Shown piece by piece: positions 15,857-25,778 of a DNA stretch of 64,000 nucleotides. This DNA is from JAFKFI01 sp963795435 (GTDB taxonomy: Bacteria; Pseudomonadota; Alphaproteobacteria; Acetobacterales; Acetobacteraceae): the NCBI GenBank assembly GCA_963795435.1, contig CAWCHV010000007.1, positions 1,054,001 through 1,118,000 of the forward strand, in the 5' to 3' direction. A program made the position numbers and the translations under genes. The notes beneath the pieces were generated by a model. That model was not told where the DNA came from, did not search any database, and saw nothing but the letters and a program-made list of their open reading frames with translations. Numbering within the stretch: the stretch's first letter is position 1; the number at the start of each line of letters is the position of its first letter.

Positions 15857-17318
15857 TCATTGAGTGAGCGCGTCCTTATGGATCCTGCCATCCTTCATGA
15901 TGATGAGGAAATTCTTGCCGGGATCCTCGACGAGACTGATGGTCTCGACGGGATTGCCGTCGACCAGCAGCAGATCGGCCAGCGCGCCTTCTTCGACGAC
16001 GCCCAGCTTCCCCGGATAGGGATTGCGTGGACCAGACATGCCGAGCAACTGGCCATTAGTGGCGGTCGCCATCCGCAGGATTTCGGCGTTCGGGTACCAG
16101 CGGGTCAGATGGGTCAGCATGGCGCCCTGGCGCGCCGTCAGCGTTCCTGAGAACAGCAGATCCGAGCCGAACGCCGTCTTGATCCCGTGATCTTTTGCGA
16201 GGGTGTACGCCCGATCCGTGCCGGCAAGAACCTGAAGCTGGTCAATCCGGCTCTGGCCGGTGAGACAAATCGAAGTCATCATCCCCGACGAACGGTTGAA
16301 TGCTCAGCCACACTTCTTTGTCTGCCATCAGCCTGGCAGTCACTTCGTCCATCAAATGACCGTGCTCGATGCACCTGGCCCCTGCGGCTATCGCCCGCTG
16401 GATGGGACCCGGCGGATATGCGTGCACAGTGACGTAGGTGGCCCAATCTTCGGCCGCCTCGACCCCCGCGCGCAATTCCGGTTCGGTGAAAGTGAACGCC
16501 TCCAAGGGACTGCGAGGCGAAGAGACGCCACCGCTACCCACCAGCTTGATCTGCGACGCTCCCTGCAAGAGTTGCTCCCGAGCGCGCAGTCGCACCGCAT
16601 CCGGGCCATCGGAAATAATGGCCCCGCCGGTCTGCTCGATACGACTAAGGGTGCCGCCGATACTCGGCACGTCAGACAGCGGACGTAAGTCACCATGACC
16701 GCCGGTCGCGGTTATCATGGCGCCGGACGGATAGATGCGCGGCCCCGAGACGAGGCCCGCGTCGATCGCCTGCTTCAGCGCGAAGGCGGGGCCGCCAAGG
16801 TCGCGAACAGTGGTGAAGCCGCGCATAAGCGTGCGCTCTGCCTCCGCGCTTGCGGCCAGATAGATGTAGCCGACACTCGCGGACATGAGCGTCGGGAGCG
16901 AGAGCGCGGCGAAGATGGAGTGCCAGTGCGCGTCGATCAGGCCCGGCATGAGTACCCGGCCGCCGCAATCGATCACGCGCGCGCCGTCCGGCGCGGCCGG
17001 GTTGCCGGCCGCCACGGACTTGATCCGATTGCCCTCGATCAACACGCGGAGTCCGTCGCGCAACGTGCTGGAGTTTCCGTCGAACAGCCGGAAGTTCGTG
17101 AACAGGATCGGTCCTGAAGGCCGGTTGGACGCCGATTCCGCGCTGGCGGGTTTCGGCAGACCGAGCGATGCGATCGAGCCGGCCGCGCCGGCGACGAAGC
17201 CGCGCCGGGAAAGATCGGCGCCAATCCGGCGTGTCAGGGCGTGAATCTCCGGTCTGTGACAGAGACAACCGGCGTGGCTGGCCCAATCCGCGGTATCGCC
17301 CGGCGCGCAGGAGAACAT
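15857..17318 (-). pseudogene. frameshifted Tat-exported amidohydrolase (metal-dependent)
   Basis: Two frames make up one amidohydrolase-superfamily protein of about 486 residues, of the imidazolonepropionase/Xaa-Pro dipeptidase-like type. A twin-arginine leader (LSRRGFVAGAAGS, residues 36-48) predicts folded export. The metal-binding HxH is in LIDAHWHS (H131, H133), and later VTVHAYPPG and CIEHGHLMDE carry further candidate ligands. The upstream frame ends soon after QPFVGDDDF; the second frame resumes at LTGQSRIDQLQVLAGTDRAY and runs through FGSDLLFSG, with the final metal Asp, to a normal C-terminus. One surplus base (or two missing) lies between 16250 and 16280. The rest is well conserved. 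The substrate is not predictable. Confidence 0.8.
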
Positions 17319-17364
17319 GACCCACCTCGAAGAAGGTTAAATCCAGACGGTAGCCCGATACCAG

Positions 17365-18144
17365 CTATGCGGTCGCCGCCCCGTCCACGGGCAGGGCTAT
17401 GCCGGAGACGTAGGAGGCTTCATCCGACAGCAGGAACAGCGCTGCGTTGGCGACCTCGTCCGGCTTGGCGGCGCGGCCGAAGGGGACCGTCTTGACGACT
17501 TGGCGAACAACCATCTCGGGCACCTGGTTGCTGGTGCTGGGCTGGTCGGGGCGGGCGACGAAGGTGCGCAGCATCGGCGTGTCGGTCATGCCCGGGCAGA
17601 CCGCGTTCACCCGGATGTGATCGGGCGCCAGACGCCTGGCCAGCGAGCGGACGAAGCCGACCACGCCGAACTTCGCCATGGAATAGATCGGGCTGTACGC
17701 CGAGCCCGCGAGACCGGCGATCGAGGCGGTGAACAGCAAGGCGCCGCCGCCGCGCGCCCGCAGATGCGGGATCGCCGCCTCGGTCGTGACCAGCACGCTC
17801 CGCAGGTTGAGGTCCATCGCCAATTCGTACTGCGCCATGTCAACGCCCTCGACCGCGGCGGGGCCGGGATGGCCGACATGGTTCCAGACGAAATCAAGCC
17901 CGCCGAACGCGTCGACGGTGCGCGCCACTACCTCGCGCGCGAATTCGTCGCGTCGCAGATCGCCCGCGATCACCATGACCTTGCCCCCGTCGGCGCGCAG
18001 CCGGCCCGCCAGTGCCTCCGTCTTGGCGCCGTCGAGGTCGACGATCGCGACCGATGCGCCCTCCTTGGTGAAGCGCGTCGCCCCCGCCCGGCCCATGCCG
18101 GAGCCGCCCGCCGTCACGATCCCGATCTTGCCTTCGAGCCGCAT
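17365..18144 (-). CDS. short-chain dehydrogenase/reductase
   Basis: This 259-residue SDR enzyme uses the Rossmann motif TAGGSGMGRAG near the N-terminus. The catalytic Ser-Tyr-Lys set is in TASIAGLAGSAYSPIYSMAK. The usual NAG motif is replaced by WNHVG. The C-terminal VSGIALPVDGA is typical of the classical family. I take the ATG at 18144 (MRLEGK, with ggggg before it) rather than the TTG six bases upstream. It lies between the broken amidohydrolase and the divergent phbB. The substrate is unknown. Confidence 0.88.
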   Translation of the reverse strand: MRLEGKIGIVTAGGSGMGRAGATRFTKEGASVAIVDLDGAKTEALAGRLRADGGKVMVIAGDLRRDEFAREVVARTVDAFGGLDFVWNHVGHPGPAAVEGVDMAQYELAMDLNLRSVLVTTEAAIPHLRARGGGALLFTASIAGLAGSAYSPIYSMAKFGVVGFVRSLARRLAPDHIRVNAVCPGMTDTPMLRTFVARPDQPSTSNQVPEMVVRQVVKTVPFGRAAKPDEVANAALFLLSDEASYVSGIALPVDGAATA

Positions 18145-18303
18145 GTCCAACCCCCGCCGGTTCCCGCTTCACAACCACGATACGGCGCCCCCGATGCTGC
18201 GCCGCACAAGCGATTTGCCCACCCGTTCCCCGATGCGCCGGCCCATGATAAGCGGACGACCACACGGCTGGCGACAAGCAGCCGAGGAAGAGGGAGACGG
18301 ACA

Positions 18304-19026
18304 ATGGCACGGGTTGCATTGGTCACGGGTGGCACGCGAGGCATCGGCGCGGCGATCAGCCGGGCGCTCAAGGAGCAGGGCCGCACGGTGGTCGCCAACT
18401 ACGGCGGAAACGACGCGGCGGCTCAGGCCTTCGCCGCCGAGACCGGCATCAAGGTCTACAAATTCGACGTCTCGGATTTCGCCGCCTGCCAGGACGCGGT
18501 CAAGCACATCACCGCCGAGATCGGGCCGATCGAGATTGTCGTGAACAATGCCGGCATCACCCGCGACGGCACTTTGGCGAAGATGGACCGCGACATGTGG
18601 GACGCGGTGCTCGATACCAATCTCGGCTCCTGCTACAATCTCTGCAAGCTCACCTTCGATACGATGCGCGCGCAGAAATTCGGCCGCATCGTCAATATCG
18701 GCAGCATCAACGGCCAGGCCGGGCAGTATGGCCAGGTGAACTACGCCGCCGCCAAATCCGGCATCCACGGCTTCACCAAGGCGCTGGCGCAGGAGGGGGC
18801 GCGCTTCGGCATCACGGTCAACGCGATCGCGCCCGGCTACGTCGACACCGACATGGTGCGCGCGGTGCCGGCCGACGTGCTGCAGAAGATCGTTGCCCGC
18901 ATCCCCGCCGGACGTTTGGGCAAGGCCGAGGACATCGCCCGCGGCGTCGCCTTCCTCACCGCCGACGAGGCGGATTTCATCACCGGCTCCACCCTGTCGA
19001 TCAACGGCGGGCAGCACATGTATTGA
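18304..19026 (+). CDS. phbB: acetoacetyl-CoA reductase (PhbB/PhaB type)
   Basis: This 240-residue SDR reduces acetoacetyl-CoA to (R)-3-hydroxybutyryl-CoA with NADPH for polyhydroxybutyrate synthesis. The N-terminal VALVTGGTRGIGAAIS cofactor motif is present. NNAGITRDGTLAKM, the catalytic NYAAAKSGIHGFTKALAQE and the ending GSTLSINGGQHMY closely follow PhaB proteins. The start at 18304 has gagggaga upstream and gives the usual length. It is divergent from the SDR gene on the left, about 160 bases apart. No phaC or phaA gene is adjacent, so the pathway must be completed elsewhere. Confidence 0.9.
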   Translation: MARVALVTGGTRGIGAAISRALKEQGRTVVANYGGNDAAAQAFAAETGIKVYKFDVSDFAACQDAVKHITAEIGPIEIVVNNAGITRDGTLAKMDRDMWDAVLDTNLGSCYNLCKLTFDTMRAQKFGRIVNIGSINGQAGQYGQVNYAAAKSGIHGFTKALAQEGARFGITVNAIAPGYVDTDMVRAVPADVLQKIVARIPAGRLGKAEDIARGVAFLTADEADFITGSTLSINGGQHMY

Positions 19027-19820
19027 CTAGGCGCAGCGCCGGGCCGATCGCGCGTTCCAGCGCGCGCGTGACGCCCGGCGCGTCGGCCTCGGAGATGTTG
19101 GTGAAGCTCAGCAGCAATCCCTGGCCGCGATCCCGCTCGACGTACGTGTCGGACAGCGCGGTGGGTGTCAGACCCGCCGCTTGGGCCCGCCGGACCAGCG
19201 CGGTGTCGCTCACGGGGGCGGGGACGCCGGCGAGCAGGTGCATTCTGCCCGCTTACAACTCGATCGCCAGGCGGTCGCCGAACGCCGAAGCCAGCGCTCC
19301 GCAAGCGCCGCGCCGCGTGCCGCGTAGAGCCCGCGCATCCGCTTCAGATGACGCGGGAATGCCCCTGGGCCATGAACGCGGCGACGACCGCCTGATCGTG
19401 AACGCCCCGCCCTCACCACGAGAGCCGGCAGACCGCGGAAAACGCGGGCACCTGCGCTTTGGGCACCACGAGGTAGCCGAGCCGCAACGCCCGAAACAGC
19501 ACCTTGCTGAAGCTCCCCGCGTAGAGCACCCGCTCGTCGAGATCGAGGCTTTTCAGCGGCGGCAACGGGTGGCCCGCGTAGCGGAACTCGCTGTCGCGCC
19601 CGGCGCCCGCGCGATTCCGTCGGCGACGCGCATTCCATCGCCGTCGACGCGCACCGGGACCAGCCGCGCGCCCGCCGCCGCCAGCGCCTCGCGCGCCAGC
19701 ACATAGCCGGCGCCTCGATCCACGCCGCGTCGGCCGCGACGCGCGCCGCCACGGCGAGACCGAGCAGCGGCTTTACCTGCTGAACGCCTGGCGTGAATTG
19801 CCGCTGTACAGCGAACGGGA
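19001..19820 (-). pseudogene. remnant of a MocR/PdxR-type regulator (aminotransferase domain)
   Basis: Pieces of the aminotransferase-like domain of a MocR regulator are readable in different minus-strand frames. In order from 19820 they are FTPGVQQ, AREALAAAGARLVPVRVDG, DSEFRYAGHPLPPLKSLDLD then ERVLYAGSFSKVLFRALRLG, RMRGLYA, and a C-terminal block MHLLAGVPAPVSDTALVRRA with GLLLSFTNISE. The whole N-terminal winged-helix half is absent. About 40 codons are missing before DSEFRYAG, and several frameshifts and stops are present. The PLP lysine region (SFSKVLF) survives. It faces away from the azoreductase remnant on its right, as MocR regulators often do from their targets. Confidence 0.65.
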
Positions 19821-20014
19821 GCGCGCCGCACCGGAGCCGGCGCGCCAGCCGGACTTTCGTACGCCCTATCTGCGGGCGATCCTCGCGACCATCGGCATTC
19901 GCGATGTCGCAATTTAACAACTTGGAAGGCATGGCGCGCGGGCCGGAGATAGTCGCCCGCGCGCTCGACGGCACGCGGGCGTGGCTCGACGAACGGTTGC
20001 CGCCGGGATCCTGA
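19800..20014 (+). pseudogene. C-terminal remnant of an FMN-dependent NADH-azoreductase
   Basis: The plus strand encodes RTPYLRAILATIGIRDVAI up to a TAA at 19915-19917. In the next frame it then gives FNNLEGMARGPEIVARALD and a tail ending LDERLPPGS before a stop at 20014. This is the pattern of the last 60 residues of AzoR flavoproteins (PYL-x-L--IGI-DV, then EG-A-GPE). The N-terminal two thirds with the FMN site are missing. The remnant begins where the MocR remnant on the other strand begins, which suggests one deletion removed both 5' ends. Confidence 0.55.
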
Positions 20015-20020
20015 CCGCGC

Positions 20021-20866
20021 TCAGTCGTCGTAGAACACCAGCGTGCGCAGCTCGATACTTTCGCGCGGCAGCTTGTCGGCGGGCGCCGTCGGATCCTCGA
20101 AGGCCGAGTGCGGGGCGAACCGGGCGACGCCGGAGTGGGCGGAGTCGTAGCATTTGAGCAGCAGCGCCTCATCCTCGCGCATCTCGGGGACGTAGAACCA
20201 GCGATGGCGGGGGCTGTACTTCACCGCATAGGTTTCGCCGGTGCGATCGCGATACACCAAGTCCGAGGCGACGAAATCGTCGGACGTGGTGCTGCCGGCG
20301 TCACACACCGCAAGCGGCGCGTCCTGCAACGGACCACGGATCGGGCGCCAGACGTTGATGATGGCGAAGCGCTTCTTGAGTAGCGCCTCCGCCTCGTCGC
20401 CCATCAGGTCGCGCACACGTTGCGGGCCGGAGATTTCCGTATAATCGTTATGCACCCGCGTCACCGGCTGGCGCGGCGTGCCGGCCGCGCGATCCACCGC
20501 GCCCGGCTGCCGCCGGCGGATGGTGTGGTCGAACACCACGACGCGATGCGCCCCGGTGGCCGCGGCAACCAATCGCTCGGCCTCGGGATAGTAGACCCGG
20601 CGGATTTCCTCCTCGTCTTCGAAACCGTGCACCGCGCTGCGGTGCTCGACGAGCTGGATGCCCTCGCCGTCGACTGAAAGCTCGTAAGCGACCGGCCGCG
20701 CGTCATAGACGTGCATGGAATGCGGCTCGTAGGCCGCATTGGTCTGCGCCACGCCGGGCGGCGGATCGTAGGTGAAGTTGCGCGGCTTCTCCGCCATCGG
20801 TGTCAGATAGTTGAACACGCCCTCGACGTGCGGCAGGCGGCTCAGGACGTCGCTGTTCAGGCTCAT
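20021..20866 (-). CDS. CmcJ/NvfI-family oxidoreductase-like protein
   Basis: The 281-residue product matches the CmcJ/AsaB-type family that I recognise from VTRVHNDYTEISGPQRVRDL, FAIINVWRPIRGPLQDAPLA and RWFYVPEMREDEALLLKCYD. Members include proteins linked to hydroxylation or desaturation steps in secondary metabolism, but the reaction of this one is not known. I chose the ATG at 20866 because aaaggagt lies upstream; the frame continues 7 codons further without such a site. It lies 79 bases downstream of a TetR gene on the same strand, so it may be in that regulator's operon. Confidence 0.75.
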   Translation of the reverse strand: MSLNSDVLSRLPHVEGVFNYLTPMAEKPRNFTYDPPPGVAQTNAAYEPHSMHVYDARPVAYELSVDGEGIQLVEHRSAVHGFEDEEEIRRVYYPEAERLVAAATGAHRVVVFDHTIRRRQPGAVDRAAGTPRQPVTRVHNDYTEISGPQRVRDLMGDEAEALLKKRFAIINVWRPIRGPLQDAPLAVCDAGSTTSDDFVASDLVYRDRTGETYAVKYSPRHRWFYVPEMREDEALLLKCYDSAHSGVARFAPHSAFEDPTAPADKLPRESIELRTLVFYDD

Positions 20867-20945
20867 GCGTGCACTCCTTTGCAACATGCAAGATGGTCGG
20901 TCGGCTTAGGTCGGGTCCTGGCGAGTCTCTTTTTGGATTCGCGGG

Positions 20946-21527
20946 TCAGCTCAGCAGCGCGCCGAACACGATTTCCTGGAACTGGCGATATGCGGCGCCG
21001 TCCTTGTCGACCTTCGCCCGCAGCATCGTACCTTCCCAGGCGTTGACAAGGAACGCCGCCAGCGCGGCGGCATCCCGATCCGCCGGGACTTCTCCCGCAC
21101 GCTGCGCCTCGCGTACGCAGGTCTCGATGGAGCGCGTCCAGCCGGCATAGATCGCCGAGAGGCGGTCGCACACGAGGCGGCTCTGATCAGCCAATTCGGC
21201 GCTGAGATTGCCGATCAAGCAGCCGCATCTGTAATTCCGATCAGCCATGTTGGCGGCCAGCGTATCGAAGTAGCGGCGCAGACGCTCGGTCGGCGGCAGG
21301 CTCTCGTCGCTCAGGACGCGCAGGCTGGAGCACGCGCCGCGCTGCCAATACTGCTCGACGACGGCCGCTCCCAGAGCCTCCTTGCTGTCGAAATGGTTGT
21401 AGAACGACCCTTTCGGCACGCCCGCCGCGTCGGTGATGTCCTGCACGCCGCAAGCGTTGTAGCCGCGCTGCCGCACCGTCTCGACGGCAGCATCCAGAAG
21501 CCTCTCGCGGACGCTCGGTTTTGCCAT
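20946..21527 (-). CDS. TetR/AcrR family transcriptional regulator
   Basis: This 193-residue repressor-type protein has an N-terminal helix-turn-helix (VQDITDAAGVPKGSFYNHFD, about residues 25-44) and a helical ligand domain. The ligand domain includes CGCLIGNLSAELADQS, typical of the TetR C-terminal subgroup related to YjdC/AcuR-like regulators. The ATG at 21527 (MAKPSVRERLL) is preferred; an upstream ATG at 21536 would add three residues. It precedes the CmcJ-like gene on the same strand and probably controls it or itself. The inducer is unknown. Confidence 0.9.
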   Translation of the reverse strand: MAKPSVRERLLDAAVETVRQRGYNACGVQDITDAAGVPKGSFYNHFDSKEALGAAVVEQYWQRGACSSLRVLSDESLPPTERLRRYFDTLAANMADRNYRCGCLIGNLSAELADQSRLVCDRLSAIYAGWTRSIETCVREAQRAGEVPADRDAAALAAFLVNAWEGTMLRAKVDKDGAAYRQFQEIVFGALLS

Positions 21528-21590
21528 GCGCCTCAAATGACCGGTCGTCTTGCGGCCGTCAAGTAGGCTTGGAGAAAAATCGCGACGCCG

Positions 21591-22802
21591 TCACCAGGCG
21601 ACGGAGACCGCCAGGCCCAGAGCCCTCGCGTCGCTCCCCGGGGCGCGGTCGGCGGGACGGATCGGCTCCGGCGTGCGCAAGATGACCGTACCCTCGGTGT
21701 GCTGGTCGACAATGCCTGTCACCGTTAGCCGGGCGACATCGACCTCAGGCGGCGGCCATTCGCGGCTGCCGACGAACAGGCGGGACGCGGCGGCGAAACC
21801 GGGCTCGATCTCCATGTGCAGCGGGATGAGGAATTTCGCGGTGCAAGGACGGACCGGCGGCAGGTCGAGGCGCCATCGCACCGCGCTGCTGCGCGTCCAG
21901 CGGAATGCATCGGGTCCGGGCCGCTCCAAGGCGTGCCAGTCCGCCGCCTCTGCTGTCGACGCGTGTGGCGCGCCAAGTGGGACAAAAAGAAACGGCTGAC
22001 CGACGGTGGCGAGGAGTTCGCGAGAGACGGCGGAGAGCCGGCCGGTCGAGAAGGCCATGCCCTCGATGCCGCAATGCAAGACCAGGCCGCATCGCGCCGC
22101 CAGCGTGGCGAGCGCATCCACCGTGAAGATCGAGGCGTGGCCGTTGCGCGGGCCGACATACCACCAACTCGCCCGGCGGACGGCGATATCGTCGGGTTGA
22201 ATCCCGGTGGTGAACAGCACGCAGCCATCCTCGGCGAGCAGGCCACGCATATCCTCTAGCGTCGCGAGCGGGGCGGTCGAATGCTCGATCACCTCGAAAC
22301 ACGTGATGATGTCGAAGCGCCCGGCCGGGCGTTGCGGACTGGCGAACGGATCGTAGTTCTCGACGTGGCGAAAGCCAGCCTCGCGGAGATGCCGCGCCAG
22401 CCCGCCCGCGCCCGATCCGTAGTCGAGAATGCGCGCGTCGCGAGCACGGGCGGCTTTGCGCGCGACAAACGCCGACATGGCCTGCGGGCGCACCTCGGCA
22501 TAGGCGCCATCCACCTTAATGTAGTCATCGTTATAGATGAAGCGGGCGAAATCCGCGGGCGACCAATCGTCGAAAAACGACGTGAACAGGAAGCCGCATA
22601 GCGTGCAACGCATGTACGGCACCATGATGCCCGAGAGGCCGAACGAGTAGGGATCGGTATCCGAGCAAAGCTTGTTGAGATCGACCGCGTCGAACGGCGG
22701 CGCCGGGGCGCCGCACAGCTTGCAGGGGCGTGCCTGGCTTCTTGCGAGGCGCTTGTCCAGGTCGGGCAGCGAACGGAGCGTCTCGAACAGAGCCGGATGC
22801 AT
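21591..22802 (-). CDS. class I SAM-dependent methyltransferase with N-terminal Cys motifs
   Basis: The 403-residue protein has an N-terminal CxxC pair that may bind zinc (CKLCG and CTLCG, residues about 27-70). The Rossmann SAM-binding motif ILDYGSGAGGLARHL follows, then FDIITCFEVIEHSTAPLATL, typical of methyltransferase_11/23 domains. The C-terminal 180 residues carry no motif I recognise. This layout is seen in C-methyltransferases acting on sugars or in glycan clusters, but no sugar genes are adjacent. A purine-rich site (caggggac) precedes the ATG at 22802. The frame is intact. Confidence 0.8.
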   Translation of the reverse strand: MHPALFETLRSLPDLDKRLARSQARPCKLCGAPAPPFDAVDLNKLCSDTDPYSFGLSGIMVPYMRCTLCGFLFTSFFDDWSPADFARFIYNDDYIKVDGAYAEVRPQAMSAFVARKAARARDARILDYGSGAGGLARHLREAGFRHVENYDPFASPQRPAGRFDIITCFEVIEHSTAPLATLEDMRGLLAEDGCVLFTTGIQPDDIAVRRASWWYVGPRNGHASIFTVDALATLAARCGLVLHCGIEGMAFSTGRLSAVSRELLATVGQPFLFVPLGAPHASTAEAADWHALERPGPDAFRWTRSSAVRWRLDLPPVRPCTAKFLIPLHMEIEPGFAAASRLFVGSREWPPPEVDVARLTVTGIVDQHTEGTVILRTPEPIRPADRAPGSDARALGLAVSVAW

Positions 22803-22893
22803 GGTCCCCTGCCTGCGCCGGATAGCGGATCAGGTCACGATCCCCGCCGCGCCGCTTCTCCGCAACGAAATTCGCTCACTGCTGACGCCGCGA

Positions 22894-25151
22894 TCAATGG
22901 CCGCCGATCGCGAAGCCGATCGGCTGGCGCGGTGTGGCGCCCTGCTGCTTGAGACGCGAGCGCAGCTCCTCGTATTCGCGTTCCATCTCGACCGTGACCG
23001 AAGCACGGGTTTCCTTCAGCGCCTGCTCGAAATGCGCGCGGCCGACCGCCGCGCTGCCAAGATCCTGCCGCAGGGCCAGCAACCCCGCGCGACGGATCAC
23101 ATCGCCGAGATCGGCGCCGGTGTAACCCTGCGTTCGCCGCGCGACCTCTTCGAGGTCCACGTCGGAGGCCAGGGGCATATCCCTGGTCTGGATGCGCAGG
23201 ATGTGCAGCCGGCCGCCTGGTCTGGTACCGGCACGTAGACCAACTCGTCGAAGCGGCCAGGCCGCAGCAACGCCGGGTCGAGCAGGTTGGGCCGGTTGGT
23301 GGCCCCGATCACCACCACGCTCTGCAATTCCTCGAGCCCGTCCATCTCGGCGAGGATGGTATTGACCACGCGCTCCGTCACCGCGGGTTCGCCCATCGAG
23401 CCGCCGCGAGCCGGCACCAGGCTGTCGATCTCGTCGATGAAGATGACGGTCGGCGCCACCTGTCGCGCACGGGCGAACAGGCGGCTGACCTGCTGCTCGC
23501 TTTCGCCGTACCACTTTGAGAGCAGGTCGGACGATTTGGTGGCGATGAAATTGGCGTTGCTCTCGCGCGCTACCGCCTTCGCCATCAAGGTCTTGCCGGT
23601 GCCCGGCGGGCCGAACAGCAGAAAACCCTTGGCCGGGCGGATGCCGAGGCGGCGGAACGCCTCGGGGTGCTTGAGCGGCAATTCGATCCCGTCGCGCAAC
23701 TGCTCGCGCGTCGCCTCAAGGCCGCCGACGTCCTCCCAGGTGACGTTGGGCACCTGGATCATGATTTCCCTGAGCGCCGAGGGCTGGATGCGCTTGAGCG
23801 CGTTCTCGAAATCGGCGCGGCAAACGCGCAAGCCGGCCAGCACGTCGGGCGGAATGCCCTCGCGCAGGTTGATCTTCGGCAGAATCCGGCGGACCGCGTC
23901 CATCGCCGCCTCGCGCGCCAAGGCGGAAATGTCCGCACCAACAAAACCGTAGGTGGTGCGGGCCAGCGCGTCGAGGTCGACGTCCTCGCCTAGCGGCATC
24001 CCGCGCGTGTGGATGCCGAGCACCTGACGGCGTCCCTCCTGGTCCGGCACCCCGATCACGATCTCACGATCGAACCGGCCCGGTCGCCGCAGCGCCTCGT
24101 CGATCGCGTCGATGCGGTTGGTGGCGGCGATCACCACCACGTTCTGCCGCGGCTCGAGCCCGTCCATCAGGGTGAGGAGCTGTGCGACGATGCGCCGCTC
24201 AACCTCGCCGCGCACCTCGTCGCGCTTGGGGGCGATGCTGTCGATCTCGTCGATGAAGATGATGGAGGGGGCGCGCTGTCCCGCCTCCTGGAAGATGTCG
24301 CGCAGCCGCTGCTCGCTTTCGCCGAAATGGCTGCCCATGATCTCGGGGCCGGCGATCGAGAAGAACGACGCCTCGCTTTCGGTCGCGACGGCGCGCGCGA
24401 GCAGCGTCTTGCCGGTGCCGGGCGGGCCGTGAAGGATCACGCCCTTCGGCGGATCGATGCCGAGGCGCTGGAACAGCTCGGGATGGCGCAGCGGCAGCTC
24501 GACCATCTCGCGCACCTGTTCGACCGCGTTGCCGATGCCGCCGATGTCGTCATAGGTGACGTCGGCGCGCCGGGTCTCCCGCGGCTCGGCGTATTGCGGC
24601 AGCAGCTCGATCTCGGTGCTCTGGTCGATCCGCACGATGCCCTTGGGCGTGGTGCCGACCACCATCAGGCGGATCTCCTGCAGCGCGTATGCCTGCTGCT
24701 CGTAGAATCCGTCGGGCGCGCCGCCCGCCGCGCGCTGGTAGACCGAGGTGGAGACAACGTCGCCGGCCACCACCGGGCGACCGAGGAAGGTGCGGCGCAG
24801 CGCCTCGCCGGAGCCCGACAGGCGCAAATTTTTCTGCGCCGGCGCCAGTGTCACACGGGTCGCCGGACGGGTTTGCGCGCGGCGGACCTCGATGCGCTCG
24901 CCCGCCGTCACGCCGGCATTGCCGCGCTGCAACCCGTCGAGGCGTATGATCTCGAGATCCTCGTCCTCCGGATAGGGCGGCACGACGATCGCGGCGGTGT
25001 GGCGCTTGCCGATGATCTCCACCGCCTCGCCCTGCTGCATCCCGAGCGCCTGGAGGGTCTTGCGGCTGACGCGCGCGGCGCCCTTCCCCACATCCTCCGG
25101 CCGGGCGTTCGCCACCTGCACCTGCACGCCTGTTGGTTCCGCTTCGGCCAT
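22894..25151 (-). pseudogene. frameshifted Cdc48/VCP-type AAA ATPase
   Basis: This gene encodes a tandem AAA ATPase of about 752 residues, built like archaeal VAT/Cdc48. An N-terminal double-psi barrel domain (residues 1-190) precedes two ATPase modules. Walker A motifs GPPGTGKT lie at about 242-249 and 514-521, Walker B FIDEIDSIAP and FIDEIDSLVP, with ATNR sensors. Such unfoldases extract or remodel proteins. One base is missing near 23212-23215: GCGGGCCGG is expected but GCGGCCGG is present. This shifts the frame after VPVPDQA, 106 residues before the end. The remainder (GRLHILRIQTRDMPLASDVD onward) is intact in the other frame. Start at 25151 with gggagagga upstream. Confidence 0.85.
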
Positions 25152-25313
25152 CTCGGTCCTCTCCCGTTCCCAATCGGCGAACAGCCAACCTGTCGGATGC
25201 GTGACGGTTCCCGGCGCGGCGCCCGCCGCCGGCACGGCGTTGCATATGGTCGCCCGGAACCGGCCCGCCAGCCCGTGGTTATGCTTGGCGCGGCGGCGGC
25301 GAAGGGACCGGCG

Positions 25314-25778
25314 ATGATCCTTGCCTGGCTGACACTTGGCTCGACATGGGTGGCCCTCGCGGCGTTCTACCTGCTCTGCGCCGGCGAGCTGAGTGCCGAT
25401 GAGGTGATCGCGGCGGTGGCGAGCGGGCTCCTCGGCACGGTGCTGTCGGCCCTGATCCGACATCCAGCCGGGCGCCGGCTCCGGCTGCGCGCGCCGTGGC
25501 CCCGCGTGATCCTCTGGCCGCTCGCGCATCTGCTGCCCGACGCGGTTCGTGTGGCGCGCGTGCTGCTCTCGCCTCACCCGCACGGTGAAGCCGTGGTCCA
25601 GCCTTTCGCGCGGGGCGGCGCGACACCCGAGGACGCCGGCCGGCGCGCGTTGGTGACGCTGGCCGCTTCGCTCGCGCCCAACAGCTATGTGCTGCGCATT
25701 CCCGATGCGAGCGACAGCCTGGTGGTGCACCGGCTCGCGCATGTGCCGCCACCCCGTGACAAGGCGTGGCCAACATGA
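25314..25778 (+). CDS. mrpE: Na+/H+ antiporter subunit E (MrpE/MnhE-like)
   Basis: This is the first gene of a seven-gene Mrp-type cation/proton antiporter operon. The 154-residue membrane protein has two or three N-terminal hydrophobic segments (MILAWLTLGSTWVALAAFYL) and the family block PRVILWPLAHLLPDAVRVAR. The conserved tail TLAASLAPNSYVLRIPD follows. The ATG at 25314 is chosen for the aaggga site before it; another ATG at 25281 is possible. Its TGA overlaps the ATG of the next gene. Confidence 0.88.
   Translation: MILAWLTLGSTWVALAAFYLLCAGELSADEVIAAVASGLLGTVLSALIRHPAGRRLRLRAPWPRVILWPLAHLLPDAVRVARVLLSPHPHGEAVVQPFARGGATPEDAGRRALVTLAASLAPNSYVLRIPDASDSLVVHRLAHVPPPRDKAWPT

Noticed and set aside
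24009..25313. Long plus-strand extension before mrpE
   Set aside because: It is antisense to the VCP gene; only the part from 25314 encodes an antiporter subunit and has a ribosome site.
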